Positions 47,874-60,500 are shown, counted from the first letter of the stretch. The stretch: 64,000 bases of DNA from Boesenbergia rotunda (GCA_024364735.1 JAGFNQ010001122.1:1-64000), one strand, 5' to 3'. The notes: generated by a model from the sequence alone, not told the origin. Translations and numbers: made by a program.

Positions 47874-48660
47874 CCACTGTAATTCAAACATTGGGCGGCG
47901 TTTTTATTTTATAGGAGACAAAATTAAGAGAAGCGAGAAAAAAATCCATTGGTCGAAGTATTTGAACAACAGAAGCATAATCAAATTCAAAGATGAGATT
48001 TCAACATCTATTGCCTCTCTTTAGCTTTTCACTCCAAAATTATAAGCAAGGAAAAAGAACATCAGCTCAAGATTTTGCTAAGATATATCAAAAGTTTCCA
48101 AAATCAAGATTGAACTGCACGTTACTTGTTTCTCGTGAAATAATTCACGCATGTTTAACATGAAACAGAAAATAGAATAAACATAAAAGGGATGCCTTTG
48201 GTTTTCAGATAAAAGCTCGAAACCATTCTGCTGTCAACCATTCTGCTGTCAATCTGATGAAAAAATTGGACGTGGGCCTGAAATCTGTTGATTTCAGGCC
48301 CACGCGCTGGGTCTGAAATAAATTATTTCAGGCCCACGTTGGACCTGAAATCTTTTGATTCAGGCCCGACGTGGATCCAAATTATTTTTTCTATTTTAAA
48401 AATATATTAATATATAAAAAACGTATCAAAACACTTAATTTCAGATTCAAACACAGGGCCTGAAGTCATCCCAAGAGGGTCCGAAGTCAAATAACTTCAG
48501 ATCCTATAAATAATTAATTTAATAAATAACAATTAAATATAAAAAAATATTTTTAAAATTAAAAACTTTTCAGTGCCCTGGGGCCTGAAGTCATCCGACT
48601 TCAGGCCCTCCATCATTGATATAAAAACATTTTCTATAAAAATGTTTAATATATAATTAC
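47874..48660. other. Interior of Mutator-like element 1 before the array
   Basis: A unique stretch without coding frame (47874-48265), a GGCCTGAA block (48268-48375), then AT-rich DNA with further TGAAGTCATCC-type text to 48610. CCATTCTGCTGTCAA is directly duplicated at 48221-48252. Confidence 0.7.
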
Positions 48661-50270
48661 ATATTATATAGGAGTAGTTTAGGTATATCAGTGAGTTTAG
48701 GTGCCGAAACATCTAATAGAAGTGGTCTAGGAGATGAGATTTTGGGTGCCGAAACCTCTAATCTTGCTGTATCACCAATGCTATAGGAGTGGTTTAGGTA
48801 TATCAGTGAGTTTTGAGCAAAACTCACTGATGGACCTACCATATTTGGAATTCTGAAAACCCTATATCAGTAGACAGGGTTGAGCTAGGAGATGAGATTT
48901 TGGGTGCCGAAACCTCTAATCTTGCTGTTTCGCCATTGCTATAGGAGTGGTTTAGGTATATCAGTGAGTTTTGAGCAAAACTCACTGATGGACCTCCCAT
49001 ATTTGGAATTCTGAAAACCCTATATCAGTAGACAGGGTTGAGCTAGGAGATGAGATTTTGGGTGTCGAAACCTCTAATCTTGCTGTTTCACCAATGCTAT
49101 AGGAGTGGTTTAGGTATATCAGTGAGTTTTGAGCAAAACTCACTGATGGACCTACCATATTTGGAATTCTGAAAACCCAATATCAGTAGACAGGGTTGAG
49201 CTAGGAGATGAGATTTTGGGTGTCGAAACCTCTAATCTTGCTGTTTCACCAATGCTATAGGAGTGGTTTAGGTATATCAGTGAGTTTTGAAAAAAACTCA
49301 CTGATGTACCTACCATATTTGGAATTCTGAAAACCCTATATCAATAGACAGGATTGAGCTAGGAGATGAGATTTTGGGTGCCGAAACCTCTAATCTAGCT
49401 GTTTCACCATTGCTATAGGAGTGGTTTAGGTATATTAGTGAGTTTTGAGCAAAACTCACTGATGGACCTCCCATATCTGGATTTCTGAAAACTCCATATG
49501 AATAGAGAGGGTAGAGGTAGGAGATGATGTTTTAGGTGTCCAAACATCTATATATTAGATATCACCAATCAAATAGGAGTAGTTTAGAAATATCAGTGAG
49601 TTTTGACCAAAACTCACTGATGGACCTCCCATATCTGGATTTCTGAAAACTCCATATGAATAGAGAAGGTAGAGGTAGAAGATGATGTTTTAGGTGTCCA
49701 AACATCTATATATTAGATATCACCAATCAAATAGGAGTAGTTTAGAAATATCAGTGAGTTTTGACCAAAACTCACTGATGGACCTCCCATATCTGGATTT
49801 CTGAAAACTCCATATGAATAGAGAGGGTAGAGGTAGGAGATGATGTTTTAGGTGTCCAAACATCTATATATTAGATATCACCAATCAAATAGGAGTAGTT
49901 TAGAAATATCAGTGAGTTTTGACCAAAACTCACTGATGGACCTCCCATATCTGGATTTCTGAAAACTCCATATGAATAGAGAGGGTAGAGGTAGGATATA
50001 ATGTTTTAGGTGTCCAAACATCTATATATTAGATATCACCAATCAAATAGGAGTAGTTTAGAAATATCAGTGAGTTTTGACCAAAACTCACTGATGGACC
50101 TCCCATATCTGGATTTCTGAAAACTCCATATGAATAGAGAGGGTAGAGGTAGGAGATGATGTTTTAGGTGTCCAAACATCTATATATTAGATATCACAAA
50201 TCAAATAGGAGTAGTTTAGAAATATCAGTGGGTTTTGACCAAAATTCACTGATGGACATCACATCTATGT
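48660..50270. repeat. Array of 158-bp units in Mutator-like element 1
   Basis: The motif TATCAGTGAGTTTTG starts at 48801, 48959, 49117, 49275, 49433, 49591, 49749, 49907, 50065 and 50223, every interval exactly 158. Two subfamilies: units 1-5 with a GTTGAGCTAGGAGATGAG segment, units 6-10 with GGTAGAGGTAGGAGATGATG. Each unit has a palindrome of about 13-base arms, TCAGTGAGTTTTG and CAAAACTCACTGA, around two bases; the unit at 49275 has a changed loop and the last unit mismatched arms. A partial unit precedes the array at 48665-48800. Confidence 0.95.
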
Positions 50271-50294
50271 TCAGGCCCTCCTAGCGTGACTTCA

Positions 50295-51009
50295 GACCCT
50301 GCATTTTAATTTCAAATTAAGTGTTTTGATAGGTTTTTTTATATATTAATATTTTTTTAAAATAAAAAAAAATTTGATTCCACGTCGGGCCTGAATCAAA
50401 AGATATCAGGCCCAACGTGGGCCTGAAATATTTTATTTCAGGCCCAGCGTGGGCCTGAAATATTTTATTTCAGGCCCAGCGTGGGCTTGAAATAAAATAT
50501 ATCAGGCCCAGTTTTTTTTAATTTCTGCAGCAACGTTTTTTTTAATTTCTGAATTCGTTTTTTTTGAATTTTTTTTACGTTTTCTGAATTCGTTTTTTTT
50601 GAATTTTTTTACATTTTTTATTGCTGCAGCCTACGTTTTTTTGAATTTTTTATATATATTAATATATTTATTAAATATTATTTAATATATTAATTTTTAT
50701 TAATCAAATATAAAAATTATTTATTTATATTTTTAAATCACGTTGGATGAGTTATTTTTAACTGAAATATTTTTTTAATTTTTATCTTTCGTTTTTAGCG
50801 TCGATTTCATAATATATTATTTTAAAATAAAAGTCACGTGCTACCGTCTCGAAATTTGTTGCTGAGAGAGAGAATGAGAAAGACAGCAGTTAGAAGGAGG
50901 GGTATAAAAGGAAGTTCACAAAAAAGGCATGCGCCCTTTGGTAAAATAGAAACTATGATACAGAATTGGTAATTTCCAATTCTTAGGTACGCCTTTTGGT
51001 AAATTGCCG
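50295..51009 (-). repeat. Right terminal inverted repeat of Mutator-like element 1
   Basis: Complement of the left repeat, 715 bp against 791 bp. The GGCCTGAA and TTTTTTGAATT sections are shorter than in the left arm, so the arms have drifted by repeat loss or gain. Confidence 0.9.
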
Positions 51010-51018
51010 TTGGAAAAA

Positions 51019-51931
51019 AGGTAGATCCGTTACCTTAACAAACATTTAGAGCCGACCCCACGGATATGGAGGGGGGTTTATGCAGGTACACAAACAACAA
51101 ACGCATGGTGAGATCGAAAATGCAGATCATCATCTCCTGGGGATCAACACCTAGCAATTACGGCAGAAATATCATGCACCCACCATCTATGCTACCCCTG
51201 GGGCGGTATCAGAGCTCTCGAGATCCCATGGATAGTCATCGTGGTTGCGATCGTGGTCGTGATAGCCAGATTCCGGCTAAGAAAGCCTCACATCTTAGTA
51301 CTCAAGACGAGATATTTGAAGATATACAAAAACAGTTATCCCAAAGTCTAGCGGTTCAAGATCTTAAAGATCATAAGGTTTTTTTTATTTTAATTTAGAT
51401 AAAAAAATTTTGGGAAAAATATGGACGAAAAGATCGAAATAGTTAGTGATTCAATTTACGATAAAGATGATGATGATATTGAAGAGAAGTTTGTAGAAAT
51501 ATTTAAAAGTACAGCATCTATGGAGATAGTTTTATCAATATTGGAAGAGGAGGCAGGTGTATGTTATGTTATTAATAAATTAATTGATGTAGCCATCACT
51601 TATGTGCGAGAGCAGTACTATGGGAAAATCGATTTGCAAGGTGAATTGCAATGCCTCAAATGTGTACTTCCTCAATTTCAAATAGTTTATGATTTTGACG
51701 AACATAAATTAACTCCATATTAGTCTTTTAATCAAGAATTAATGGAGTGGTTGTGATAGATAGATAAGAACGATATCCATGATACTGTGCTCATTAGTGG
51801 ATCAACGAAGTTTTTCAAAATCCAACCGCTATTAGTAGATTTTGCTGATTTGGTTTCAAATAATCTTCTTTCTAGGCTACCATTTGATACTACTTCAAAC
51901 TCGAGGATGATTCCTTTTAACCTAGGAAGAC
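51019..51931 (+). pseudogene. Internal remnant of the old LTR element, unrecognised ORFs
   Basis: Two open stretches: 51066-51398, with a basic RGCDRGRD-like segment and FEDIQKQLSQSL, which could be a Gypsy gag N-terminus; and 51421-51723, an acidic protein with VSILEEEAGVCYVINKLIDV. A third frame follows to about 51930 with KFFKIQPLLVDFADLV. The end ACTCGAGGATGA...CCTAGGAAGACTGAGG resembles the region before the 3' LTR in plant Gypsy elements. No polymerase motif is visible. I do not recognise the second ORF. Confidence 0.4.
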
Positions 51932-52382
51932 TGAGGCAGGAGATTTATAGATTATTATTAGTAGTAGTAATTTTTATTTTTATACTATTTAGGATACTTT
52001 TGGTATTTTTAATATTTATGAATTATGAGTTGTCTATATTAATGTCTTGTTTTATTAATTTATTTTTATTAAAAAAATTTTGATAAAATTTCTTTCGTTT
52101 CATTAAACATTAGAATTGAAGTCTTATATATTAAGGATTTCTTTCCTTTTTTTATTTTAGTATTTTGATTTATATAAGCGTTAGTTCAGGTAAAGGGGGA
52201 GATTTTTTATTTAATAATAAAAATTTGGTCATGTCGTTCTTCTTTTCTCCAAAACTTAGTGTAATTTTTGGATATATATTTTTTGATATTTGTGCCTGAA
52301 TTAATAGGTTTAGAAGATTATTTTGAATATTTATGTAACATATTCAGTAGCTCAAAGATAATTAGTATCCTGTCCGACATCA
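51932..52382 (+). repeat. 3' LTR of the old LTR remnant
   Basis: TGAGGCAGGAG to ...GACATCA, collinear with 46605-47058 but strongly diverged. It has an inserted G-rich AAAGGGGGAGAT at about 52191. Confidence 0.6.
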
Positions 52383-53889
52383 TGAGCAGAGAGAAATTCT
52401 TGGTTTGTCATGTTTGTATTGGTCACAGACATTGCAATTTACATTGGTGATTAGTTTGGTATTAGTAGGCAATTGTAATAGTTGATGTCGATCATTAGAA
52501 GCCTCATATTGACGGTCGATGTTGACACTTACAGTAGTTATATATGGAAGTAAACCAAATCAAACGGCAACATGTTTGTTCAATTATTTTGACACTAAGG
52601 AAAGCTCATATATTTAAGTCTGTTAAATGAGTTAAGTATTAATTGCCAATGGAAGTGGTTGATGTTGACGCTGACAACAATTATGGATGCAAACCAAACC
52701 ATTTTGATAATAATGAAATCTTGAATATTTTTAAGTCTTTGTGATGTAGTTTTTGGGCATCAAGATTTATGAGAAATTTATCAAATCTCAAGTCTTTATG
52801 ATCTAGTTTTTGGGCATCAAAATTTATGAGAAATTTATCAAATCAAAAAGGTTGAATAAAACATCTTAAATTATTATGAAGGTGAGATTTGAAATTTATA
52901 ATTTAAGAGTAGTAGTGAAAATTCAAATTTATTCTTTTTCTTGAAATTGATATAATATAAATAGAGTTATGCAACTGTATGCTATGAATTGAATTACAAA
53001 ACAAACTTATTTAGAGTTCAGACAATTGGATTGAAGATATTTTAATAAATCTTCATATTATTGATATGATATATTGAGATTATGAAAAAAATTTATTTAG
53101 AAATCTATTTAGATATCTTAAGACAAATATAATTATTATGACAGAGTTATTTAGCTAAGGTTATGAGCAGACCTAAACGCATTTTGAATATAAAATTTAT
53201 GAGAGATTTATATAATTAAAAAATTTGAATAAAAATGTTTGAACCTGAAGTCCATGTTTAAGATTTATAAGTTAACAACAATAGTGAAAATTTAAATTTG
53301 ATTTTTTACCTTGAAATTGATGTAATTAATATTTATGGAATCATGAAATTATATATTAATGAATTGGATTAAAAAAGTTTGTTTAGATTATTAATAATCA
53401 GAGATGTTTTTATAAATTTTTATAATATTGATATGATATATTAAAATTATAAAAAATTATATTTAAAATTTAAAAACATACTCTAATAGTAACATTAATC
53501 AGGTTTTTCCAATCTCGGACGACTAGTCTGGTCCATGAAAGTTTTTCACTGGCCGTTAGAGTAAATCGGGAAGTACTCGCAGAGGACGATTTAGAAGCCC
53601 AGGCTTCACATTTTATTTAGAAAATTTTTTTTTACAAATACATTATAATTGAGATCAAACTATATATAAAAAAGATAACGATTAATTACTCTGTTACTAT
53701 ATCATAATTCGGAGACAACATGCTCTAATAATGGAATAAGATGTGACAGACCATCTCCTTTCAATTGGATCTGTTGATGGTTCAATAAATGCATCAAAAG
53801 TGCAATAATGGGCTAGGGCCCGGGCAGACATAGTAGGACAATAATGGGCAGACCTAATAGTAGGTCAGCATTTATTACGATTCATAACA
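52383..53889. other. AT-rich intergenic DNA
   Basis: No gene seen. Weak long-range repetition: text such as ATTTATGAGAAATTTAT and TTGAAATTGATGTAAT recurs at 52770, 52830, 52940, 53200 and 53320, suggesting old duplicated DNA. Confidence 0.5.
52732..52850. repeat. Tandem duplication of about 58 bp
   Basis: The text TAGTTTTTGGGCATCAAGAT and the following ATGAGAAATTTATCAAATC occurs twice, at about 52747 and 52804. Confidence 0.85.
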
Positions 53890-56028
53890 TGACATTTGTA
53901 AGAACACGTGGAATCACTCCCTTATTTCAAGCATTGGGATCAAAAAATGCCAGAACCAGATGGATATGGTTCCAAATTTTTCAAGCACTCGTGGAATACA
54001 GTTGGTGAAGATTTTGTAGCAGTAGTAGTTGAATTTTTTAGGAATGGTAAATTGCTCAGAATGTGGAATCACTCCCTTATTTCATTGGTCCCGAAGAAAG
54101 AATTTCCAAGTAGAGTCACGGATTATAGGCCTATATCGTGCTGTACGGTATATTATAAGGTTGTCTCCAAGTTACTAGCAGGGAAGATTGCAACAGTGGC
54201 AGAATATATATTTCATCCGGCACAGACAGCTTTTGTCAAAGGAAGAACCATCACAAATGGTATACATCTTGCACAGGAGATCTTGAGGAATTATACAAGG
54301 AAGAGGATTTCTCCCAGATGCACTCTTAAGGTTGATCTTCAGAAGGCATTCGATACAATCAGTTGGGATTTCTTGCTTGATGTGCTCCAGGGGTTACAGT
54401 TTCCGGCTACATACATTGGATGGGTAAGGGAGTGTATCACTACAGTGTCATATTCCCTTAGCATTAATGGTAGTATGCATGGACATTTCAGAGGAGCCAG
54501 AGGACTTCGCCAGGGCGACCCGCTTTCCCCATACTTATTTGGTGTCTGTATGGAGTACATGGCTAGATTATTATGTCAAAACACAAGAAGGGCAGATTTT
54601 CATTTTCATCCCAGATGTGCTGACCAGAGGATAGTGCACCTTGCGTATGCTAATGATCTACTGCTATTTTCCAGGGGTGATATTACTTCAGTTGGGATGC
54701 TAATGAGTTGCTTGGAAAAGTTTGGTCAGATGGCAGGGCTCAGGGCAAATTTAGAGAAGTCAAGTATATACATGGCAGGGGTAGAGCCGGACACAAAAAG
54801 AACACTACTTGAGCTTACAGGATTTCAGAGTCGTACTATGCCTTTTAGATACCTGGGTATTCCATTGGCATCAGGAAAGCTCAAGATAGAAGACTACACA
54901 CCCTTGTTAGATGCCTTGGCAAGGAAAGTGAATGTTTGGCCAAAGAACACGCTTACACATGCTGGTAAAGCTCAATTGATCGTATCAGTGTTACAGGGGT
55001 GGAGTGCTACTGGTTGTCGATTCTCCCACTATCGGCTGGAGTGATAGATAGGATATATAGCATATGCCGTAGTTTTTTATGGACTTCTAAGCACCCACCT
55101 GTCGCATGGTTGGAGATGTGTAAGCCTAAGGAAGAGGGAGGACTGGGATTTAAGGACCTCAGGGCTTGGAATGATGCACTACTGTCAAAGGTTTTGTGGA
55201 GGATTTAGGATAAGCAGGATAGTCTTTGGATTCGATGGGTACATCACACTTACCTACAGCAGTCAGATGTTTGGGTTTGGAGGGCGAAGCATACTGATTC
55301 GCCACTTATCAAGAGACTATGTCAGATTAGAGATCGAATCCTCATAGACTTGGGTGCAGCTGAGGTGGCACAGCAGAGGCTGAGTGGTTGGTTTGATCTA
55401 CATCGACAGCATCACAGAGGTATAGGGATGGTGTACGATTTTTTCCGTCAGGTGGGGGGGGGGGCGTAAGGCATGGGCCAAGATGGTATGGAAGAAATAC
55501 ATCTATCCTAGTCACTGTTTCACACTATGGATGCTGGCGCAGCGTAAACTACTCACATGTGATCGCTTGACATATTTGGGTGAGGAGGTTGGACTGTGTT
55601 CAATTTGTGGACAGGACGCCAAGACACATGAGCACATTTTCTTCAGATGTCCTTTGATTCATCAGCTATAGAGTCGTACGCGTGCTTGGCTACAGATGGC
55701 ACCAGATATGACCACCTACCGTAGGATGTTCCGAGTCTTCACCAGGCAGTATAGAGGCAGGAGCCGGTTGATGCAGGCACGACATCTAGCGGTGGCGGCA
55801 TTGGTCCATTACGTTTGGCAGGCAAGGAATCTTTGTAGATTTGATGGTGGACACTTGGATGTGGAGGCGATATTTAGGAAGATCCAAATCACGGTGTATC
55901 AAGTTTTGGGAACATAAACTGTATGGTTGTGAGGGATGGGTTGTATGTGAGGGATACGGGTTGTGGGCTGTATGGTTGTGAGGGATGTGGGCTGGAATGT
56001 AATGTGGGCTGTGGGCTTGTAAAAAAAA
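53890..56028 (+). mobile_element. 5'-truncated LINE (L1-type) retrotransposon
   Basis: Only the reverse transcriptase and 3' zinc-finger region remain, followed by a G/T-rich 3' stretch (55918-56018) and an A8 run at about 56021-56028 that could be the tail. The endonuclease is missing. A 21-base piece at the 5' edge (TGGAATCACTCCCTTATTTC, 53909) duplicates the sequence at 54063. Confidence 0.8.
53908..55917 (+). pseudogene. LINE reverse transcriptase with C-terminal zf-RVT domain, frameshifted, active site changed
   Basis: First frame (to 55044): MPEPDGYGSKFFK, SLVPKKEFPSRVTDYRPISC, VDLQKAFDTISWDFL (first catalytic Asp present), GARGLRQGDPLSPYLF, and at about 54646 LAYANDLLLFS. The family has Y/F-A-D-D at this place, so the first of the two catalytic Asp residues is Asn and the enzyme should be inactive. 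The frame shifts near 55000 to LPLSAGVIDRIYSICRSFLW, has a TAG at 55207, and shifts again at a G11 run (55453-55463). It then continues with the zf-RVT domain (CSICGQDAKTHEHIFFRC, about 55596) and ends at TAA 55915. Confidence 0.88.
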
Positions 56029-57074
56029 CAAAGCAGTTGACTGGTTGACCAGGGCTGGACCTTGGTCAGGGCGTAGAAGCCTATGCAGATGCACCTTGGC
56101 CTGACCCATTTGGGGGATTTGGTCAACTGTGCACTTGGGCTGAGCCCAATTGATCGGATCATGGGCTGGTATCATGTTGCTGCGTTATGTGTAATGTTGT
56201 GTTGAATGTGTTTGGCCAGGACAGGTCTGATTGATGCACGCTGGCCTCAGATGATGGATATGCTAGTGTGGAGAAATGGAAAAGGTAATTGGGTAAGCCA
56301 AATGGTTTGTTACTAATTTGATTATCTGCTTGGTGATTTGCTTGGTCTGTGATTGGTTAAGATTTAGATTGGCTTAAATGTTTAATGTTCATATCTGTGA
56401 TTAGCCATGGTGAATAGACCCACCAATATTGGTCTATCTAGTCCGTAGCAAACGGCTACGGTAAAGACATACCAAATTCGTTGACGACTGAGGTTTTGCC
56501 AAAAAGCCTACAATGGTGCATAGACCCACCATAGGTCTATCTAGCCCGTAGATAACGGCTATGGTAAAGGCACATCAATCCGTTGATGGCTGAGGTTTTG
56601 CCAAAAAGCCTTTTTGGGTGAATAGGTCCACCATAGGTCTATCTAGTCCATAGACCCGGCTATGGTAAAGACACGGCAAATCCGATAACGGCTAGTCACT
56701 TGCCAAAAGTGAACATCGGGTTTGCAATCCATTTCGGCATCAACTTTGGCATCACCTCAGAACAAGCTAAAGGGTAGCTAAGTTTCAGTGTGGCAATTCG
56801 AAGACTATGTGAAGGTTCAAGGAGCAGATTGATCAGGTGGAACAGTGTGCTCACTACCAAGCATTATATGGCTAAAGGGGTTCAAGGTAGTCCACAGAAG
56901 GCTGATGGTTCAGTTGCACGGGCTGGAATAGTGGAAAGACTCATGGCAGTATGGATTATGCGGTACTATATGTGATCGGTGGTACACATGAGAGTGATAG
57001 TCCATTTTGGGTTGGTATTCATGTTACCGGTTTCTTTTTGGTTGGTTGGTATACATGAGGATACATATATGTTA
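56029..57074. other. Intergenic DNA between LINE and Mutator-like element 2
   Basis: No gene recognised. It contains a three-unit repeat at 56407-56700. The stretch 56790-56975 is open for 61 codons but shows no family features. Confidence 0.5.
56407..56700. repeat. About 103-bp tandem repeat, three units
   Basis: Units begin GGTGAATAGACCCACC (56409), GGTGCATAGACCCACC (56514) and GGTGAATAGGTCCACC (56616), each continuing with GGTCTATCTAG and, in two, GAGGTTTTGCCAAAAAGCC. Confidence 0.85.
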
Positions 57075-57580
57075 GGGCAATTTACCAAAGGGCGTATCCA
57101 ACTATTCGTAATTACCGAAAGGAGTACCATGGTTTCTATTATACCAAAGGGCGCATCCCATATAGTGAAATTACTTTTATACCCCTCCCGCCAAAGAATG
57201 ACTTTATCAAACACAGTTTCGAGACAACCGAACCACTTTATCAATAAAATATTAATTTGTGGTTCGGATGGGTAGCAGTCGAAATTTTCTCCGTTCTCTC
57301 TCAGCGCAACAACGTAAATGGAAGTCCTTCATTTCGGATAAAAGCTCACTCTCAACCTCTCTCAGCGCAAGAACTCGCCTTCTTGCAGTCCTACGTGCCC
57401 TAGCTGTGATATAGTCGCGAGCTCATCCCCCGAATCCCTGCGGACAACCAAAACCTAGGCATTGCTCGAAAGCGTTTCTGTGTGATCCTGAGGTGGGTTT
57501 TAGTGTTAACGTTGAAGTGGAGACTGATCGGCATAATACACCAAGGGGTTAGGGTTTCTGCACGTTGGATTTATTTGATA

Positions 57581-60500
57581 ATGTCAGGCAAAAGGTCTGT
57601 AGGTGGTTCAGCGTCTTCTTCCTTGGCATTATCCACCAAGGTATGTTAGCGATATGCTTAGGTCAAACCAGCATTGTTTGTCAACATGTTTAAAATTATT
57701 TTGCTGAATAAATTTGTACTGTATATAAACTGTAGGATTCAGATGACATTGGACAAAAATTACGTTGGTGCAGTGTTTTAGGCCACTTTAAACAATTTTT
57801 TGAAGAATTTGACATTTTAAATGATCGACACATTGCGAAGATCAAAGGGTCGCCTTTCAGTTTTTTCCTGGACATACAAGAATTGCAGCATATCCGTGGA
57901 ATTTTGGTTAATATATTTGAAAGTTGGGATTCAACCTCGCAAGGTTTTAAATTCTCAGGTAATAGTTTTAGTTATGAATTGTAGACAATATCTATAGTAT
58001 CTATAGTAAGATAAGACAGTAATATAGATGGCCTGAAATGATTAGTTTTTGATAAAGTTTAATCATTTCATTTTAGGGCTACTGAGGGACTGAAGTGAAA
58101 ATGACTTCAGGCCCTCGGTAGGCCTGAAATAAAATCATTTCAGGCCTACCGAGGGCCTGAAGTTAATTTAGTTCAGGCCCTCGGTAGGCCTGAAATGAAT
58201 ACATTTCAGGCCCACCTCGGGCCTGAAATGAATACATTTCAGGCCCACCTCGGGCCTGAAATGTATTCATTTCAGGCCCTCGTCGGGCCTGAATTGAATT
58301 CATTTCAGGCCCACGTAGGGCCTGAATTGAAATCATTTCAGGCCCAACGTGGAATAATTTCAAGCCTCTATTCTTGATGATAACTAAATTTTGTAATTGT
58401 TTCAGGTGTACCGGTTGCGTTCTCCAGACGAGATGTTGCTTTGATACTGGGTATAGTGGACCGTGGTGTTTCGGTCCCTATTAATTCAACTAAAGCATCG
58501 GGTGACCTCTATCGTACTTACTTCTCAAAAGGAAAACAACCTACAAGAACAAGACTTGAGGAGTTACTTAAACATTTTTCTAAAAGTGTTGAATCAGAGG
58601 ATGATGTGTTATTAGTGTGTAAATTTTATATTTTGTATATATTTGTTTGTGTTTTATTTTCGTCTAGTACATATAAGGTTCCTCTAGGTCTTGTAGATAT
58701 AGTAGATGATTATGACAATCTAGGTAGATTCAATTGGGTAGAAGCTATCCATCAATTTTTGTCTCCACAAATACCTAAGATTGGGGACTTATTTTCATCA
58801 ACTCAGGGAAACGAGAGCACCACCAACCTCCCTTACCTAAAGGGATTTGCAGGGCTTTTGGCAGTGAGTAGAATTAGCTTGTTAAATTTTATAATATTTT
58901 GATGTCATTAATGTATTTGGCTGCAAAAATTTGTGTAGGCATGGTTTTTGGAGCATGTACCAATTCAAAAACCATTCAATGTTGAAGGGCCCCGAATAAA
59001 TAAGTGGAGGAATATTCCTTCGCATATTAGTAGGGTGAGGGGCCTTGTCGACCGACTCTCGTCCGAAGAGGTAATTATTCTTAAATGTGATCTATCTGAG
59101 TTAGATAGAGAGGTAGTAACATTTGTGTACTTCGTAATTGACAGGTTATTGTTGAATTAATTCCTACCCTACATGAGAACACATTGTTTGAGAACCTTGA
59201 TATCGGTGATGACATACCACGGGCAATGGAGACATCAGAAGGAGATGTTAGGCTATGTGGTGAATGCATTCTTAAGGACAACCGAATCAAGGAGCTAACA
59301 GAGGAGAATATATGTTTGAATGAAAGGGTTAAGGAATTACTTTCAATTATTGAAAAAAAGGCATGGAGGGTCAAGAAAGCTATCCTGTAGTCGATCCTCT
59401 TTTGATCCAGTATCTTGTACACCTAGGAGAGGACGTGACCGAACTCGGTATGATTACAGGGATACTCCAATTGACAGTCCAGTATGGCACCAGCTTTTAC
59501 CTAAGGGGAAGCGGGACAGGAAACAAATATCAATTGTTATGGACAAGGGAAAAAGGAAACTTAGTGAGGAGGATATGGATGATGCAAGAGGAAACATTTA
59601 CGATGTAATGGAAGTCATGTCTGAAGAAGACATAGAGGAGGAAACAAGAAGAACCTCCGAACTATACAAAATGAGGCAACAAGGCATTGATGTAAGTGTG
59701 TTAATTTCATTTAAAATACATCAATTGTATTGAATTTGGTCAATAATTAGTTTGGGCTAAATAAATTTTATTGATGTAGTTTGTGAAGAAACATTTTATG
59801 AATACAAAGAAGAAAAATAAAGATAAAGAAGTGGTCTACCTGATAAATAGATTGGAGAATCTAAAGTAAGTTACAAAATATTATAGTTTAGGTTAGTTTT
59901 TATATATTCTCTTATGTAATATATAATCATATCAATTTACATGGCAGGTTGGCAAATGAATTTATCTGGGAGGATGCACCCTTTGCTTTGAATTTGCATT
60001 CATTCTTACAAATCCTCAATGGAGAGGTTTTTACAAAAGGCGAGGTCATTGATGCCTTTTGTAAAATTTTATTTAGAGGAGCATCCGCATGTGGTAGGCC
60101 ATACAACAAGTCAATATATTGTTCAACCTTCTTCACAGTAAGTGATGTATATTAATTAAACAGATATATTGTACAAGACCTAATATTATGATATGGGTAT
60201 TATTAATTTTGTGAATGCATATTTGTAGGCATCAATCAGATCGTCAAAAAGATTTCCCTGCAACAAGTGATGAAGACTGATATGCTTGAACAAGGGTTTA
60301 GATTTATTTTAATCCCTTTGTGCAGTGATAATACACACTTTCACTTGTTGGCGGTGGATACAGAATCCATGACTTTTAATCATTTTAATTCTCTTGCTAG
60401 TGGTCGTAAATATAAGCATGAATTTGACACAGCGGTGAGCTACCTTCCTTTATTCTTATATATGGTCATCATTTTCTCTAAAATGTCATTGATGGTGATT

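Larger units (their letters stand above)
47083..51009. mobile_element. Mutator-like element 1 (non-coding), 9-bp target duplication
   Basis: Long terminal inverted repeats (47083-47873 and 50295-51009) start CGACAATTTACCAAAAGGCG and end with the complement CGCCTTTTGGTAAATTGCCG, one mismatch in the outer bases. The nine bases TTGGAAAAA flank it at 47074-47082 and 51010-51018; 9-bp duplications and long inverted repeats are the mark of Mutator-like elements. Inside are GGCCTGAA inverted repeats, about 0.4 kb of unique DNA (47874-48265) and an array of 158-bp units. No transposase or other protein is coded, so it depends on another element, plausibly a relative of the one at 57075. Confidence 0.9.

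Noticed and set aside
48660..50270. Regularly spaced repeats that might suggest a CRISPR array
   Set aside because: The full 158-bp unit is conserved, with no unique spacers between repeats, and the setting is a plant transposon.
58163..58377. GPEM-FQA repeat proteins on both strands
   Set aside because: They are translations of a palindromic 33-bp intron repeat, without joining to the flanking exons.
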